DNA from: Eulemur rufifrons
Lineage: Eukaryota > Chordata > Mammalia > Primates > Lemuridae
Length of the DNA stretch: 64,000 nt
Assembly: GCF_041146395.1 (NCBI RefSeq)
Contig: NC_090989.1
Location: 241,108,843-241,172,842, forward strand
Reading direction: 5' to 3'
In this document: piece after piece, positions 39,236-49,072 of the stretch
Position numbering within the stretch: position 1 is the first letter of the stretch
Layout: the number at the start of each line of letters is the position of its first letter
Notes under the pieces: model-generated
What the model was told of the DNA's origin: nothing
Seen by the model: only the letters and a program-made list of their open reading frames with translations
The model's database searches: none
Position numbers and translations under genes: made by a program

Positions 39236-39830
39236 CACCATGGCCACAAACTAATATTCTTAAATAAGACCCTAAACTCAGAGAGGAAAACAAAACAAAA
39301 TAAAGCAGATCAGCTTGACAAAACTAAAAATTTGCATATGGCAGAAAAATACCATAAATCAGGCTATATGAAAAAAATGAAGCAAGACATTTTCAAAACA
39401 AACAAAGGATGAACATCCTACAAACGAGAAAAGGGCAAGTACCCCAAGAGTTTTTTTTTTAAAAGAAAAATGATATAAAAAAGTCAATAAAGAGGAAATC
39501 CAAATGGTCAATAAACATGCATAAAATGCTTACCCCACTAGGAACCATAAAAATTCAAATGAAAACAAAAAGATACCATATTTCAACTAAATATCAAAAA
39601 TAAGAAAAATTAAAATAGCCAAAATTGGCAAAAATGTAGATATAAATGGCACTCATTCCCTAACACAGTATAAATGGTCACAGCTACTTCGTAGAGCAAT
39701 CTAACAATGTCTAGTACAAATGAAGATGCACATGCCCACATCCCAAGGACTCAAGCTCTAAGCTTATGTCCAAACTCTTGTTCATTTGCACAGGTAACAT
39801 GCACAAAGATGTTCATTGCACAGAACAGAG

Positions 39831-39841
39831 AATGACCTCTA
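39831..39841 (+). repeat. Target site duplication, left copy
   Basis: AATGACCTCTA, matched exactly at 40179-40189 on the other side of the lemur Alu. Its length and A-rich start fit L1-endonuclease-mediated insertion. Confidence 0.9.
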
Positions 39842-40178
<337 letters not shown>

Positions 40179-40189
40179 AATGACCTCTA
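40179..40189 (+). repeat. Target site duplication, right copy
   Basis: Exact repeat of 39831-39841 after the Alu A-rich tail. Confidence 0.9.
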
Positions 40190-40739
40190 TATTTCTTAAT
40201 AGGTAAACAGAAAAGTATAGAATATATTCTTATGACGAATACTAAGAGAATGACTGGGATCTGTACAGGGGATAGGTTCAAAAACATATTGAGTAGGGGG
40301 AAAAAAGCAAGATGCAAAATTATTCACTCATGAAAATGACCTGGATTAAGTCGTGGCAATGGTAGCAAAACTTGTGATTATACTAAAAACCACTGACTTG
40401 TGCAATTTAAAAGAGTGAATTTTATAATATGTGAATTATATCGCAATTGAAAAAGAAAATGATTTACCCAGTATGATCCACTTCATGTTGATTTTGAGAC
40501 ACAATACACTATTATTTGTAAGCAATATAAATGTGCAAATGTAGATAAATAGAATGGAAGAAAGGCTTAAGAGTTGGAAGGTTAGGAGCATTTAAAAATG
40601 CTAGCTGCATCTATAATAGTTAATTCTCTAAACAAGGAATCAAATATAATAAAATGTAAACATTAATTCATTCTTGGTAGGGGATTTGAATGTTTGTTAT
40701 ATCATTCTTCATATTTTCCTATACTTTTTTTTTTGAGAA

Positions 40740-41250
40740 GTAAAAAAGGCAACCATGAACTAAAAAAAGGCATAAAAGGCACATCACACAAGACAAATGG
40801 TAAATAAATACATATTCATAAGAAAAGATATGTGGCACCACTAATCAAATAAATGCAAATTAAAATGAAGGTTTTTTTCATGCAGCAGAATGGCAAAGAT
40901 TAAAAAAAAAAAAAAAAAACTGTTAATTTCCAGTATTGGCAACCATGTGGGGAAATGGGCAGTCTTCTAACCCCTGGGGAAGTATAAACTGGTACAATCT
41001 TTTTGGTGGAAAATTTGGTAGTACATATCAAAATTTCCAATCTATTTACCTTCTGTCTCAACTACCTCCCTTCTAGAAATTTACCATAAGGAAATTATTA
41101 TAAAAATGAATGTTAAGGATGTTCATCACAGCATTATCCATAACAAATTAAAACTGGGAACAATCTAAAGATCCAAATGAAGTATACTAAATCTATGTTC
41201 AATGTAATATCATAAAATTCAGCAATTTAAAAAGATGATATTCCATAAGG
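40740..41250 (+). mobile_element. Second L1/HAL1-like fragment
   Basis: The plus strand has 'gtggcaccactaatcaaata', 'aatgcaaattaaaatgaagg', 'gcagaatggcaaagatta', an A-run, then 'agaaatttaccataaggaaa' and 'gatgttcatcacagcattat'. This is the ORF2 C-terminal region of an old L1 or HAL1. Non-coding. Confidence 0.7.
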
Positions 41251-41254
41251 GTAA

Positions 41255-41340
41255 GAATGTTCATCTGTGCTTTATCCCCAGCTCCAAGAAGTATGCTAAG
41301 CACGTAACAGGAGCGCCAAAAACACTTGTCGGATGAACCT
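41255..41340 (+). repeat. L2 3' fragment
   Basis: 'tctgtgctttatccccagct', 'aagtatgctaagcacgtaac' and 'aacacttgtcggatgaac' resemble the L2 3' end. Confidence 0.5.
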
Positions 41341-41451
41341 CGTTAATACTGATGTGTATGTACATATATATAAAGATGTCTACCATTAACTATGGTTATC
41401 TATGAAAATTTCAAGCAACTTCTCTATATTTCTACAGTTTGATTTTTCTTT

Positions 41452-41588
41452 CTTTTTTTTTTTCCTAAGAGATGAGGTGTCACTATATTGACCAGGCTAG
41501 CCTCAAACTTCTGGGCTCAAGCTCTCCTCCCACCTCAGTCTCCCAAGTAGCTGGGGACTATAGGCATGTACTACCACACCTGGCTTTG
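41452..41588 (-). repeat. Alu monomer (FLAM)
   Basis: The plus strand, from a T-run, reads 'gagatgaggtgtcactatat', 'ttctgggctcaagctctcct', 'cagtctcccaagtagctggg' and 'actaccacacctggc'. A single arm in minus orientation. Confidence 0.85.
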
Positions 41589-42274
41589 GTTTGATTTTTC
41601 TACAATGAGCACATATTTATAAATTAGAAAAAAAAAAAGATTTCATTTGCATGTAAAAAATGAATACAGGCTTCTTCATAAAGCCTTTACTCTACAATTG
41701 TGCTATGTAATTTCCTAATTTCTGCAGCATTTCTTCTGAAGACTCAAACCACTAAGAGATGAACAAGAAAAGTTCTACACCATAGATCTGTAAAAGCTAT
41801 GTTAAGTAAGTGGGGATTATCTGTAATAGAAGACTAGAAAAACAGAAAAGGGGCCAAGGTTGGTCCATAGAAGACCCACTGGAAAGAAACTTCAGAGAAA
41901 AAACAAAGTATCTTTAAAGCAAAATTATCAAACCAATTGATACTCCTGTCTTGCCTACTTCACAGAGGTAGGTAGTTCTACAGAAGGTTGCATCAAATAA
42001 TGTATATAAAACACTTTGCGTAATTCATATAATACCATAGAATGCATAGTAATATTAACTATAAAATATGTCAAGGCAAACCCAAGTTTAGATTATCCTT
42101 TTCTGAAAAAAATTGTTAGGTAATTATTGACTAGAATTTAGTGAGGCAAATACCTTGGTAGATCTACTTCTTCTTTTTTCATTAAATAAGTGTTTTTCTT
42201 AGCAACAATAATAATGGTTAAAAAAAATCAGCTTCTATTTATCTGTGCTAGATTGTGTGTTGAATGTTTTACAT

Positions 42275-42765
42275 GAGCCATTCTCAGAATGTAGTCTGAG
42301 GACCTCATGATCTCTAAGACCTTTTCAGATGATGAGTGAAGTTAAAACTATTTTCATAATACAATATATACATGATGTTATTTGCCTTTTTCATTCTCAT
42401 TCTCTCATGAGTATATGGTGGAGTTTTCCAGAGGCTACATGACATGTGATAACACAACAGACAAAATACAGTGGCAGATAAGCAGATCCAGTTGTCTTCT
42501 ATTAAACCAGACATTGAAGAGATTTGCAAAAAAAAAAAAAACAAAAGTAAACAATGCCACTCTTCTGATTTTTCATTTTAGAATATATTTATTTTTCATT
42601 AAAATGGTTTTTTATCTGTTAACATGTAATGCACTGAAAATGTCTCAGTTTTAATTTCTAATACAGTAAAATTAATAGATAAAACTTACATAGAAAAGCT
42701 TTCTGGTGTCTTCAATTTGTAAGAGTGTAAAGGGGTTTTAAATCCAATAAGTTTAAGAACAGCTG
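42275..42765. mobile_element. hAT-Charlie-like non-autonomous element, near full length
   Basis: About 490 bp with imperfect inverted ends ('ccattctcagaatgtagtct' and 'ataagtttaagaacagctga'). The interior includes 'gaagttaaaactattttcat', 'ggagttttccagaggctaca', 'acatgacatgtgataacaca' and 'tctcagttttaatttctaat', a known mammalian family of this class. The open frame at 42382-42654 comes from this repeat and is not a transposase. Confidence 0.75.
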
Positions 42766-43039
42766 ATTTATATTTAATTTTCAACTCATGAGGTAAGTTA
42801 TATTTTATCATCATTTCCACAACACAAATGAGAAAATAGATACACAAGTATTTTGCCCAAAATCACAAGGAGTCTCTTAAACCAGCATTTGCATACAAGT
42901 CTATAATTCCTAACCCTAACTCCTCCTCATCCCTAAGCATCTATATCTCCTCAAGATAGTTAAAGATCACTTTTAGATAGCTACATGCTAATCCCTGTTT
43001 AAAAAAAATATTCTATATTGGTTCTCTATTCTTTGTCTT

Positions 43040-43625
43040 TCCATTTTAAAAGGTAATGTGTGCTCACTGTAATGCTTTATATGTAAAAAATATACATATA
43101 AACATATAAAACTTTTTTCTTAAATCGAACACTGGAAAAAATCACCTCTCATCACCACCAACGCCACAAGTAGCCACTAAAGAAAACTATTGGTAAGAAT
43201 TTGGTGCCTACTAATCCTAAATTTATTTATTCATACACAAACGCATACACACACATACTTTTTATCTGTATAAGCACATTTTTTTAATGGGATCACATTG
43301 ACTTAGCACTTATTTCACTTAATACTTCTTGAATATCCTCCTGCATCTAGAAATAGATTTACCTCATGGTATAGGTTATCCTCATTTAACTTATCCAATT
43401 AAGGTCCCCTATATGGCTTGCTTCCAAACTTTTGCTATTACAAGAACAATCATAAGAAATATGCTGTATCTTTGTGTATTTGTGAAATCACATCCATCAG
43501 AAATTCCTAGAAGTAAATTTCCTGGGTTAAGGGGTATAAACATTAAAAATCTTAATAGATTTTGCCAAAGGCCCTCTAAAATGCTACACTTACATTCTCA
43601 CCTACAGCATATGAGATTTCCTTCA
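43040..43625 (-). mobile_element. Old L1M/HAL1 3' fragment
   Basis: The plus strand is reverse-complement L1M: 'acttagcacttatttcactt', 'aaacttttgctattacaaga', 'tcctagaagtaaatttcctg', 'acattctcacctacagcata'. It supplies most of the 155-codon plus-strand open frame at 43329-43796, which is therefore not a gene. Confidence 0.7.
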
Positions 43626-46376
43626 ACAATGCAGCTTTTAAGTGCCTTGGAAAATTATACTTTACGTTGCTTCAAAATGCCAAGTAGTAAAATTGTTCTC
43701 ACTGGTCATCTTAATTCCATACAGAACCCTACACAAATAACACTCACAGAATGTATCAGAATAGTCTCATTCACCTTTTTTCTTTACACCTTTTAAATGC
43801 CTTCAAAGAGCAGGTGCATACACCAGGTGTATACAGTATCTTCAACTACTAAACCCTTAAATATTAGATACCTTGATAAAAAGTTATCCAAACTATTTCA
43901 GAAGACCATTTAACACAAATCAGAACTATGCAATAAAGCTGGGATCAAATATTTAAAGGAAAGTTGTAAGTAGATTTATTAAGCTTTTTATCTGCCCACT
44001 CAAAGGACGAAGGCTACAAATAAAAAGCTATCAAATCATACCAGTGGCCAAATTAGCTTACATAAAATAATAAGCAACAGATTTCATATCATAAATGTCA
44101 GTGGAACAGATTGCAATAGTAAGGATGGCTGTAACTGGAAAGAAAGTTCACTCAAATTCACATCATACTGAAATTGAAAACATTAATATTTTAAATGAAA
44201 TGTTTTGAATGTGACTATTCATTTCAGTCATATCAGACTAACATAAATCTTTGGTACTAATAAATATGATATGGTCTTTTCTTGCAAGTAGATAGTTTAA
44301 AAACGTATCATACTCTGACCTGCCTATTCTGTAATGGCTAATGGATATTTCAGGCCTCACTATTTCATCACAATCTCTTTTCTAGGATTTTGTGCCAGTA
44401 GTTTTAAATTGAAGGTCTCCCACACATCTTTATGACAGAGTAAAACCTCATTAATTCATATCCAATTAGCTCAATTCTGAAATGGTATATATAACTCTCA
44501 TTAGGCAACAAGTTAAAAATACTATAATTTCTCCTTCTACGAGTTCTCATAATATTACTGTGAAGTAAAGGAAATCAAACTGAAAATCAGTTCACTTTCC
44601 AAACCAAAGATTTATGAAACTAAGGACTCATCCATCTTTGTGGCTGAGCAGTTCATCCCGAGTTCTAAGGTTCATCTCTGTTTATCAGCTACTGTATATA
44701 GTGAAAGTGATTTAACTTGTCACTACCAATAACCATTTACAGCTTAATTTAGAGTATGAGCATTTCTTTTAAATATCTTGTAACTCAGATTTTTCACAAA
44801 TTCATTTTTGTAGTTTCTCCCATTTGCAATGGGAAAAATTTTACCCTATCACTTACAGATTTACAATATAGCAAACATAGCATCTTAGAAGATGCAGGAA
44901 GTAGACTTAGAAATGCTTGGCATTCTTATTCTTTATTTATTCTTGTCATTTTGAAAGACTTTATAAGCCAAAAAATAAGTCCAAGGATTAAGTGGCATAT
45001 TTGGTATTGCATGAACTTACAACCAACTATTCCCAATGAATAGAGAAACCTTCTCTTGCAATCTGAATCATGTGTAATTACAGTATGACAAGGTCTCTCC
45101 TGGGCGATGTAAGCTGGCATTTTTCCCAGGACTTGTCACATCATGGGAAGCACACATACAAATAAAAATCCAAAAACAAACATTTTAAAACAATGGCTTG
45201 TAGACTTCATAAAGAAACTCCACAGTTGAGTAGAAAAATTGAGGACTCCAACCAACAAACAGTCATCTCTCAGAGACATCTGAAAAAGCATTGCTGTTAC
45301 CAAGCAGCTTACCACACCTAGCAACAACTCCAGGTGTGGGCTATGTGGGCAGCACCCTTGCATTCCCTAGGGCTGGACAGAAAATCATTAAGTATAGGAA
45401 ATAAAAGGTAACATCACAGCACAGATCCACTGAAGCAGAGAAACAGTGGTAAAATAAAGAGGTTGATCATCTTTAATGTCATAATGCCAATTTGTCAACT
45501 GTCAAGGTGTCTAAACAAAGTTACCTTAAAAGCTACATCTTCTGCCAACTGACTTAATTTTCCTGATACAATAAATATTGCTTTTTAAAGACGCATTTCA
45601 CCTTAAAGTGACTAGAAGTAGTAATAATAGTGTATACCAAGGATCTTAGAAGGTGGTTTCTTTTGTTTAAACTCCCTCTGCTCTACAGACACATGGAAAG
45701 GGGGAGAGAGATTCCAAGAAACAACACACCAAGCTCATGTAGTGACAGAAACTCGACAATACTCATTCTTATCATGGTTTAGAGGAAATATGAAATATTA
45801 TCTCTGACTATATTTTAACATAAAATGCTAACAAATTCTAAATATTATTTCCTTATAGGTCATGTATATTCCTAGTCCTCTATTAGAAGCTGGATTCATT
45901 TTTTAGCCACCCAACAAAGCCCATCAAATTCACTGTTCAAGTTTTCAAGAAAACCTATAAACCAAACCACTAAAGGCAAAAAATACAATCCTACTTCCCA
46001 TTATATGAGCTTTGGAAACAAAAATAAGCACCAACACAAACCTCTACCACCTCTAAGGCACACAGCATTTCTCCTTTCTTTATTCAGCCCCTTGAATGTT
46101 CAATAATTTCCACATAGCTCTAAGCAGAATGGATTTATTACGATGTTACTCTAAGAAACTGCAGGAGTTCTAGATGCCAATAAAGATTACGGATCAAATG
46201 GAAGATAACTACTAACCATTGTGTCGACTTAGATAAATAAACCTGCTCACAAACAAAGCACCTTATTGTATTTGTACTGTTACCTCCAGTAATCCAACTA
46301 AAACAACCAGACAGTAGCTTTCCAGAGACTGAAGGGAATAGAAACTGGGATTTCTCAACCCCCCTTTAAATTTCTT
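43626..46376. other. Intron 2 stretch without recognised features
   Basis: AT-rich DNA leading up to the CpG island. No repeat, RNA gene or coding exon identified by eye. Short open frames only. Confidence 0.5.
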
Positions 46377-47021
46377 TTAAAATGACACCCCGTTTCTTTT
46401 ATCCAAAACTGTTCTGCCCTTAGTGGAAAACGTTTGGGACCGGAGAGGCTCAGCAGGATTATGCAAACTAGACTCCAAGGCTAAGAACCAAGGTGGGGAA
46501 GCACTGCAGCAAAAGGCAACATCGTTCCTCTGAAACTTAGCTTCGACCTTTGCAGGAACCCTCTCTCCTTGCAGATCACATCCGGCAGACACTTTGCTAC
46601 GTTGCTCAAAATCAAAGGAGCAGTCAAATGCCATGGGAGCGACTGAGAGAAGAACGAGTAAGCCCCCCCAGCTAAACATAAAATCCAGAGGGGAGTGGGG
46701 TGTGGCGGTGGCTAACCCACAAAATGAAAAGTCTAGGCAACTGGCACCCAATGTCTCATACAACAGAGAGGAAAGCAGAGAAGATCTTAAAGAAAATCGA
46801 CTTCTCAAGGCGGTACAATAACTACATCCAATGCATTCTTTGCTAATAACACAGGTAAATCTCAATTTCTCTAAGAAAAAAAGCGCGAAGTGTTTATTCC
46901 CTCCAGCCCCACTCGCCACACGTCCAAACCCAACAACTAATTGCACCTTCCCCACAGAATCCGCGGCTAGCCCCAGAGGACCAGTGAGGGCTGGCTTGGG
47001 ATGAATAAACACACTCGACAC
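46377..47021 (-). other. Unexplained 214-codon open frame in MLLT3 intron 2
   Basis: The longest ATG-to-stop frame in the window, in MLLT3 sense orientation and starting 229 bp downstream of exon 2. The deduced protein is Ser/Leu/Phe-rich with eight or so cysteines, has no family I recognise and no signal peptide or obvious domain. Its 5' part overlaps the CpG island. It could be chance in a stop-poor region or part of an alternative MLLT3 first exon. No supporting splice or promoter evidence beyond location. Confidence 0.2.
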
Positions 47022-47249
47022 CTGACGGTCCTTTCTCTGCGGCGACTTTCACGAAACCGAAGTCGCGCGCGCGCGGGCGGCAGCTGGGACCTGGCCGGCG
47101 CGGCGCCGCGCACCCGGATCCCGAGGCTACGCCGGCGAGCGCGGCGCTGGGGGCGGGGAGCGGGGCAGGGGGACCGCCCGGGCCAAGCGATTGTTTCCTC
47201 GCTCAGCAAAGACATTTTTTATCAAGCCCCTTTTGTATTCGAGCCCTAC

Positions 47250-47430
47250 CTCTTTTTGGCCTAGGAAAGCTTTCGTGCAAGTGGAAGACGACTTTCTCCA
47301 CAAAGTGCTGTATGTTACTGTGCTCCGGGCCGCGCACGAACACCATCCAGTCGTGGGTGAAGCCCTCCACGGTGGGTTTTTTCCTCACCTGGGCGCGGTG
47401 CCCCAGCTCCAGCTTCACCTGTACGGCACA
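47250..47430 (-). CDS. MLLT3: MLLT3 (AF9) exon 2, N-terminal half of YEATS domain
   Basis: 181-nt internal coding exon on the minus strand. The acceptor AG is at 47432-47431, preceded by the pyrimidine tract TCCTCCCCCTGCCCGC. The donor is GTAGGG, starting at 47249. It encodes residues 5-64, opening [20 protein letters not shown] and ending ESFPRPKR, plus the first base of codon 65, so intron 2 is phase 1. It matches AF9 rather than ENL at several positions: AVQVK versus TVQVR, HSNI versus QCDI, and [10 protein letters not shown] versus FWLHDSFPKP. The acyl-lysine pocket residues known from the family, Phe28, His56, Ser58 and Phe59, are all present. The partner Tyr78 would lie in exon 3, outside the window. 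No frameshift or stop is seen. The reading frame is open upstream through the acceptor, but that extension is intronic. Confidence 0.96.
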
Positions 47431-48430
47431 CTGCGGGCAGGGGGAGGAGAGACAGCCGTGAACAACAGGAAGGCGACGGTTCGGCACTGAACATTGCGCC
47501 TGACATTTTTTTTCCTCCTTCTTGAAACGCACATAAAAGGAAACGGCGGTGCCCTCTGCATCCACGTTTCACGCGCGTGGGCGCGCACACCCCACACCCC
47601 CAAATATACCCCGCCCGGCCGGCCGGGCCCTAGGCGCCCCGGGCCCCGCATCCACACCGGACAGGCTTGTAACGGAATGTTACCCCCAGTCGGGAAGGGG
47701 GTCGGGGGAAGAGGGAGAGCACACTCAGCCACGACAAGCACGACAACAAATGCATTGGAAACAAATTAGAAGACAATTAGGAGGCGATGCCGGGGCGGTT
47801 TCCCAGCGTGGAAGGGGAGGTGGCTGGGACCCCGGGGGACGGAAGGGTTTCTGGCGAGCCCCCTCCCCGAAAGTACCGCGGCGACAGGCACACGCCGAGG
47901 AAGTCTTTGTGTACGTGTGTGTGTGCGTGCGTGTGGAGCGCTGTGCCAGGCGGAATGGAAACTACAGGCAGCCTCTGCTGATGGGCACAAACTCCCGTGC
48001 TCTTACCACGGGGTTCGTGCACAACAAAAATGAGAGGTCGTCACACACACACAAACACACACGCCCGCAGGAAAACACGCCGAGGCATCCATAACTTAAA
48101 GCACCCCGCACCCCCCAGCGAAAAGCCCCACGCGATCTGCGAGGCCAGCCGAACAGAGCCCCCGCAACACACTTCCAAGAGCCAAAGTGGCCCCGAAGTA
48201 CCTCCCACCGCCCCCCAAGAAATGAAATTCAGAACGGCAGGGCGGCGGGCGGACAGCCGCCGAGCCCAGGCTAGCGCAAAGCCCGGCGCTGGGGCAAAGT
48301 TGCGTGCGGCCCCGCCGCTGTCAGCCCGCACACTCCGGCTCACACACGCGCGCCGCGGAGAACGCACCATCGTAGCGGCCGCGGCGCTTTGCGGAGGTGC
48401 GGCCGCCGAGGCTGCTCGCCGCGTCCCCGG
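47431..48430 (-). other. MLLT3: MLLT3 intron 1, exon 2-proximal part
   Basis: GC-rich first-intron DNA inside the CpG island. It contains short TG/CA-rich runs near 47905-47935 and 48040-48062, and a run of NotI-like GC clusters near 48375-48385. It ends at the exon 2 acceptor. Open frames of up to about 200 codons on the plus strand have low-complexity Arg/Pro/Ala composition and no recognisable domain, so they are not annotated as genes. Confidence 0.75.
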
Positions 48431-48499
48431 ACTGTGCCCGCAGCTCCCGGCGGCGGCGGCGGCTGAAATATGGCTGAGTTATTATTCGCCTCCTTCCAC

Positions 48500-48660
48500 C
48501 GTGTGTGAGTGTGTGTGTGAGTGCGCGCGTGTGAGCGAGAGGGAGTGTGTGAGTGCGCTTCTTGTGATTGCAAAGAGGCGAGGAGGGAGGGAGGCGCGGG
48601 GGGTGGAGGGGCGAGTGTGAGTGTGTGTGAGTGTGTGTGTGTGTGTCTGTGCGCGCGCGC
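48500..48660. repeat. Alternating TG/CG tracts (Z-DNA-prone) in MLLT3 intron 1
   Basis: Two blocks of alternating purine-pyrimidine sequence. One is at 48501-48560 (gtgtgtgag units with gcgcgcgtgtg). The other is at 48613-48660, ending in gtgcgcgcgcgc. Such runs can adopt Z-DNA under the negative supercoiling found near active promoters. They lie between exon 1 and exon 2, within the first 350 bp transcribed. Confidence 0.75.
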
Positions 48661-48697
48661 CGGGGGGGTGGGGGCGGCGGGAGGAGGGGAGCGGAGG
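48661..48697 (+). repeat. G-rich tract with quadruplex potential
   Basis: It follows the GC-alternating block directly. The plus strand has runs of 7, 5, 3 and 4 guanines separated by 1-6 bases (48662-48690), meeting the usual G-quadruplex pattern. G-runs are on the non-transcript strand, so a structure would form in DNA on the template for MLLT3 rather than in its RNA. Confidence 0.6.
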
Positions 48698-48845
48698 CTG
48701 AGGGAGAGGCAGCGGCTCCCTGCAAGCCGTACCAACCTTTCTCTAATTGGAACCGCGGAGCGCTGGCGCTGTCTGGGCTGCGGCGGCGCAGGGCGAGGAA
48801 GGCAAGGGGGGGAGGTCTTTTATTATTATTTTTGCATGTACTTAC

Positions 48846-48857
48846 CGAGCTAGCCAT
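48846..48857 (-). CDS. MLLT3: MLLT3 (AF9) exon 1, coding part (MASS)
   Basis: This is the start of AF9, a YEATS-domain reader of acetylated and crotonylated histone H3 lysines that recruits the super elongation complex and DOT1L to chromatin. The minus strand reads ATG GCT AGC TCG, followed directly by a consensus GTAAGT donor (48845-48840). It encodes Met-Ala-Ser-Ser, the known AF9 N-terminus, and splices in phase 0 to the TGT (Cys5) that opens exon 2. The start context is strong, with G at -3 and G at +4 (GGCATGG). The paralogue MLLT1 (ENL) begins Met-Asp-Asn-Gln instead, which rules it out. Only 12 coding bases lie in this exon; the rest is 5' UTR. The exon sits in a CpG island and is expected to be broadly expressed. 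Confidence 0.95.
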
Positions 48858-48915
48858 GCCTGGGGGCCCGGAGGTTTGCTGGGGTGTTGTGTGGTACCCC
48901 CCTCCCCCGCCCCCC

Positions 48916-48930
48916 TCAGCTGTAATTCAT
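48916..48930 (-). other. Minimal upstream ORF (4 codons) in MLLT3 5' UTR
   Basis: The minus strand reads ATG AAT TAC AGC TGA (Met-Asn-Tyr-Ser-stop), ending about 60 bases before the MLLT3 start codon. The start context is weak (T at -3). Most ribosomes would be expected to scan past or reinitiate, so any effect on AF9 translation would be mild. It is the C-terminal end of the longer frame that starts at 49101. Confidence 0.45.
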
Positions 48931-48973
48931 GAAGAAGCTGCTATGAATGAGAGCGCGCCCAGGAGCGGAGGGT

Positions 48974-48984
48974 AGATGGCGGAC
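48974..48984 (-). promoter_or_regulatory. YY1-type element near the MLLT3 start site
   Basis: The minus strand reads GTCCGCCATCT (plus strand AGATGGCGGAC), close to the YY1 consensus CCGCCATNTT. Such elements typically lie just downstream of initiation sites in CpG-island promoters and help fix the start. The position, about 120 bp upstream of the ATG and 40-60 bp from the TATA-like sequence, is consistent with that role. Occupancy is inferred. Confidence 0.55.
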
Positions 48985-49007
48985 ATTCTCTGCCTTTTTC
49001 CCCCCGC

Positions 49008-49025
49008 GCTCGCTCGCTCGCTCGC
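49008..49025. repeat. (CGCT)n short tandem repeat
   Basis: About four and a half perfect CGCT/GCTC units in the MLLT3 promoter, giving GAGC repeats in the gene's sense direction. Low-complexity promoter sequence. Confidence 0.75.
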
Positions 49026-49051
49026 TTATTAAACTCAGCCCCAAAAGCAAA

Positions 49052-49072
49052 AGCAGCAGCAGCAGCAGCAGC
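49052..49072. repeat. (AGC)7 triplet run / CTG in MLLT3 sense
   Basis: Seven perfect AGC units on the plus strand, read as GCT/CTG in the MLLT3 direction. They sit just upstream of, or inside, the 5' UTR. In one minus-strand frame (from an ATG at 49101) they encode polyleucine. The run is short and shows no sign of expansion. Confidence 0.8.

Larger units (their letters stand above)
48431..48845 (-). other. MLLT3: MLLT3 intron 1, exon 1-proximal half
   Basis: Intron 1 runs from 48845 down to 47431 (1,415 bp), with GT...AG ends. This half holds the alternating TG/CG tract and the G-run described separately. It also holds an A/T-rich 'ttttattattatttttgc' just inside the donor. There is no additional exon with convincing splice sites. 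Long open frames on both strands here result from high GC content and few stop codons. Confidence 0.8.
48858..49000 (-). other. MLLT3: MLLT3 5' UTR (approximate; may extend to ~49.13 kb)
   Basis: Minus-strand sequence directly upstream of the MLLT3 ATG, continuous with exon 1. It contains a G-rich stretch, a minimal upstream ORF (48916-48930), and a YY1-type element at 48974-48984. The outer boundary is inferred: a weak TATA-like TTTAATAAG (49033-49025) would place initiation near 49.0 kb. A GC-rich, TATA-less start further upstream, above the CAG/CTG run at 49052-49072, is equally possible. CAGE or full-length cDNA would settle it. Confidence 0.6.

Noticed and set aside
43329..43796. 155-codon plus-strand open frame
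   Set aside because: Most of it is antisense to an old L1M/HAL1 fragment; no domain, no start context or splice evidence.
47203..47565. 120-codon single-exon version of the AF9 N-terminus
   Set aside because: The frame stays open across the splice acceptor and donor by chance. Only 47250-47430 matches AF9; the flanks are intronic.
47549..48620. Several 110-207-codon open frames in the CpG island on both strands
   Set aside because: High GC content removes stop codons; translations are Arg/Pro/Ala/Thr low complexity and overlap the real MLLT3 exons and intron 1. No protein family recognised.
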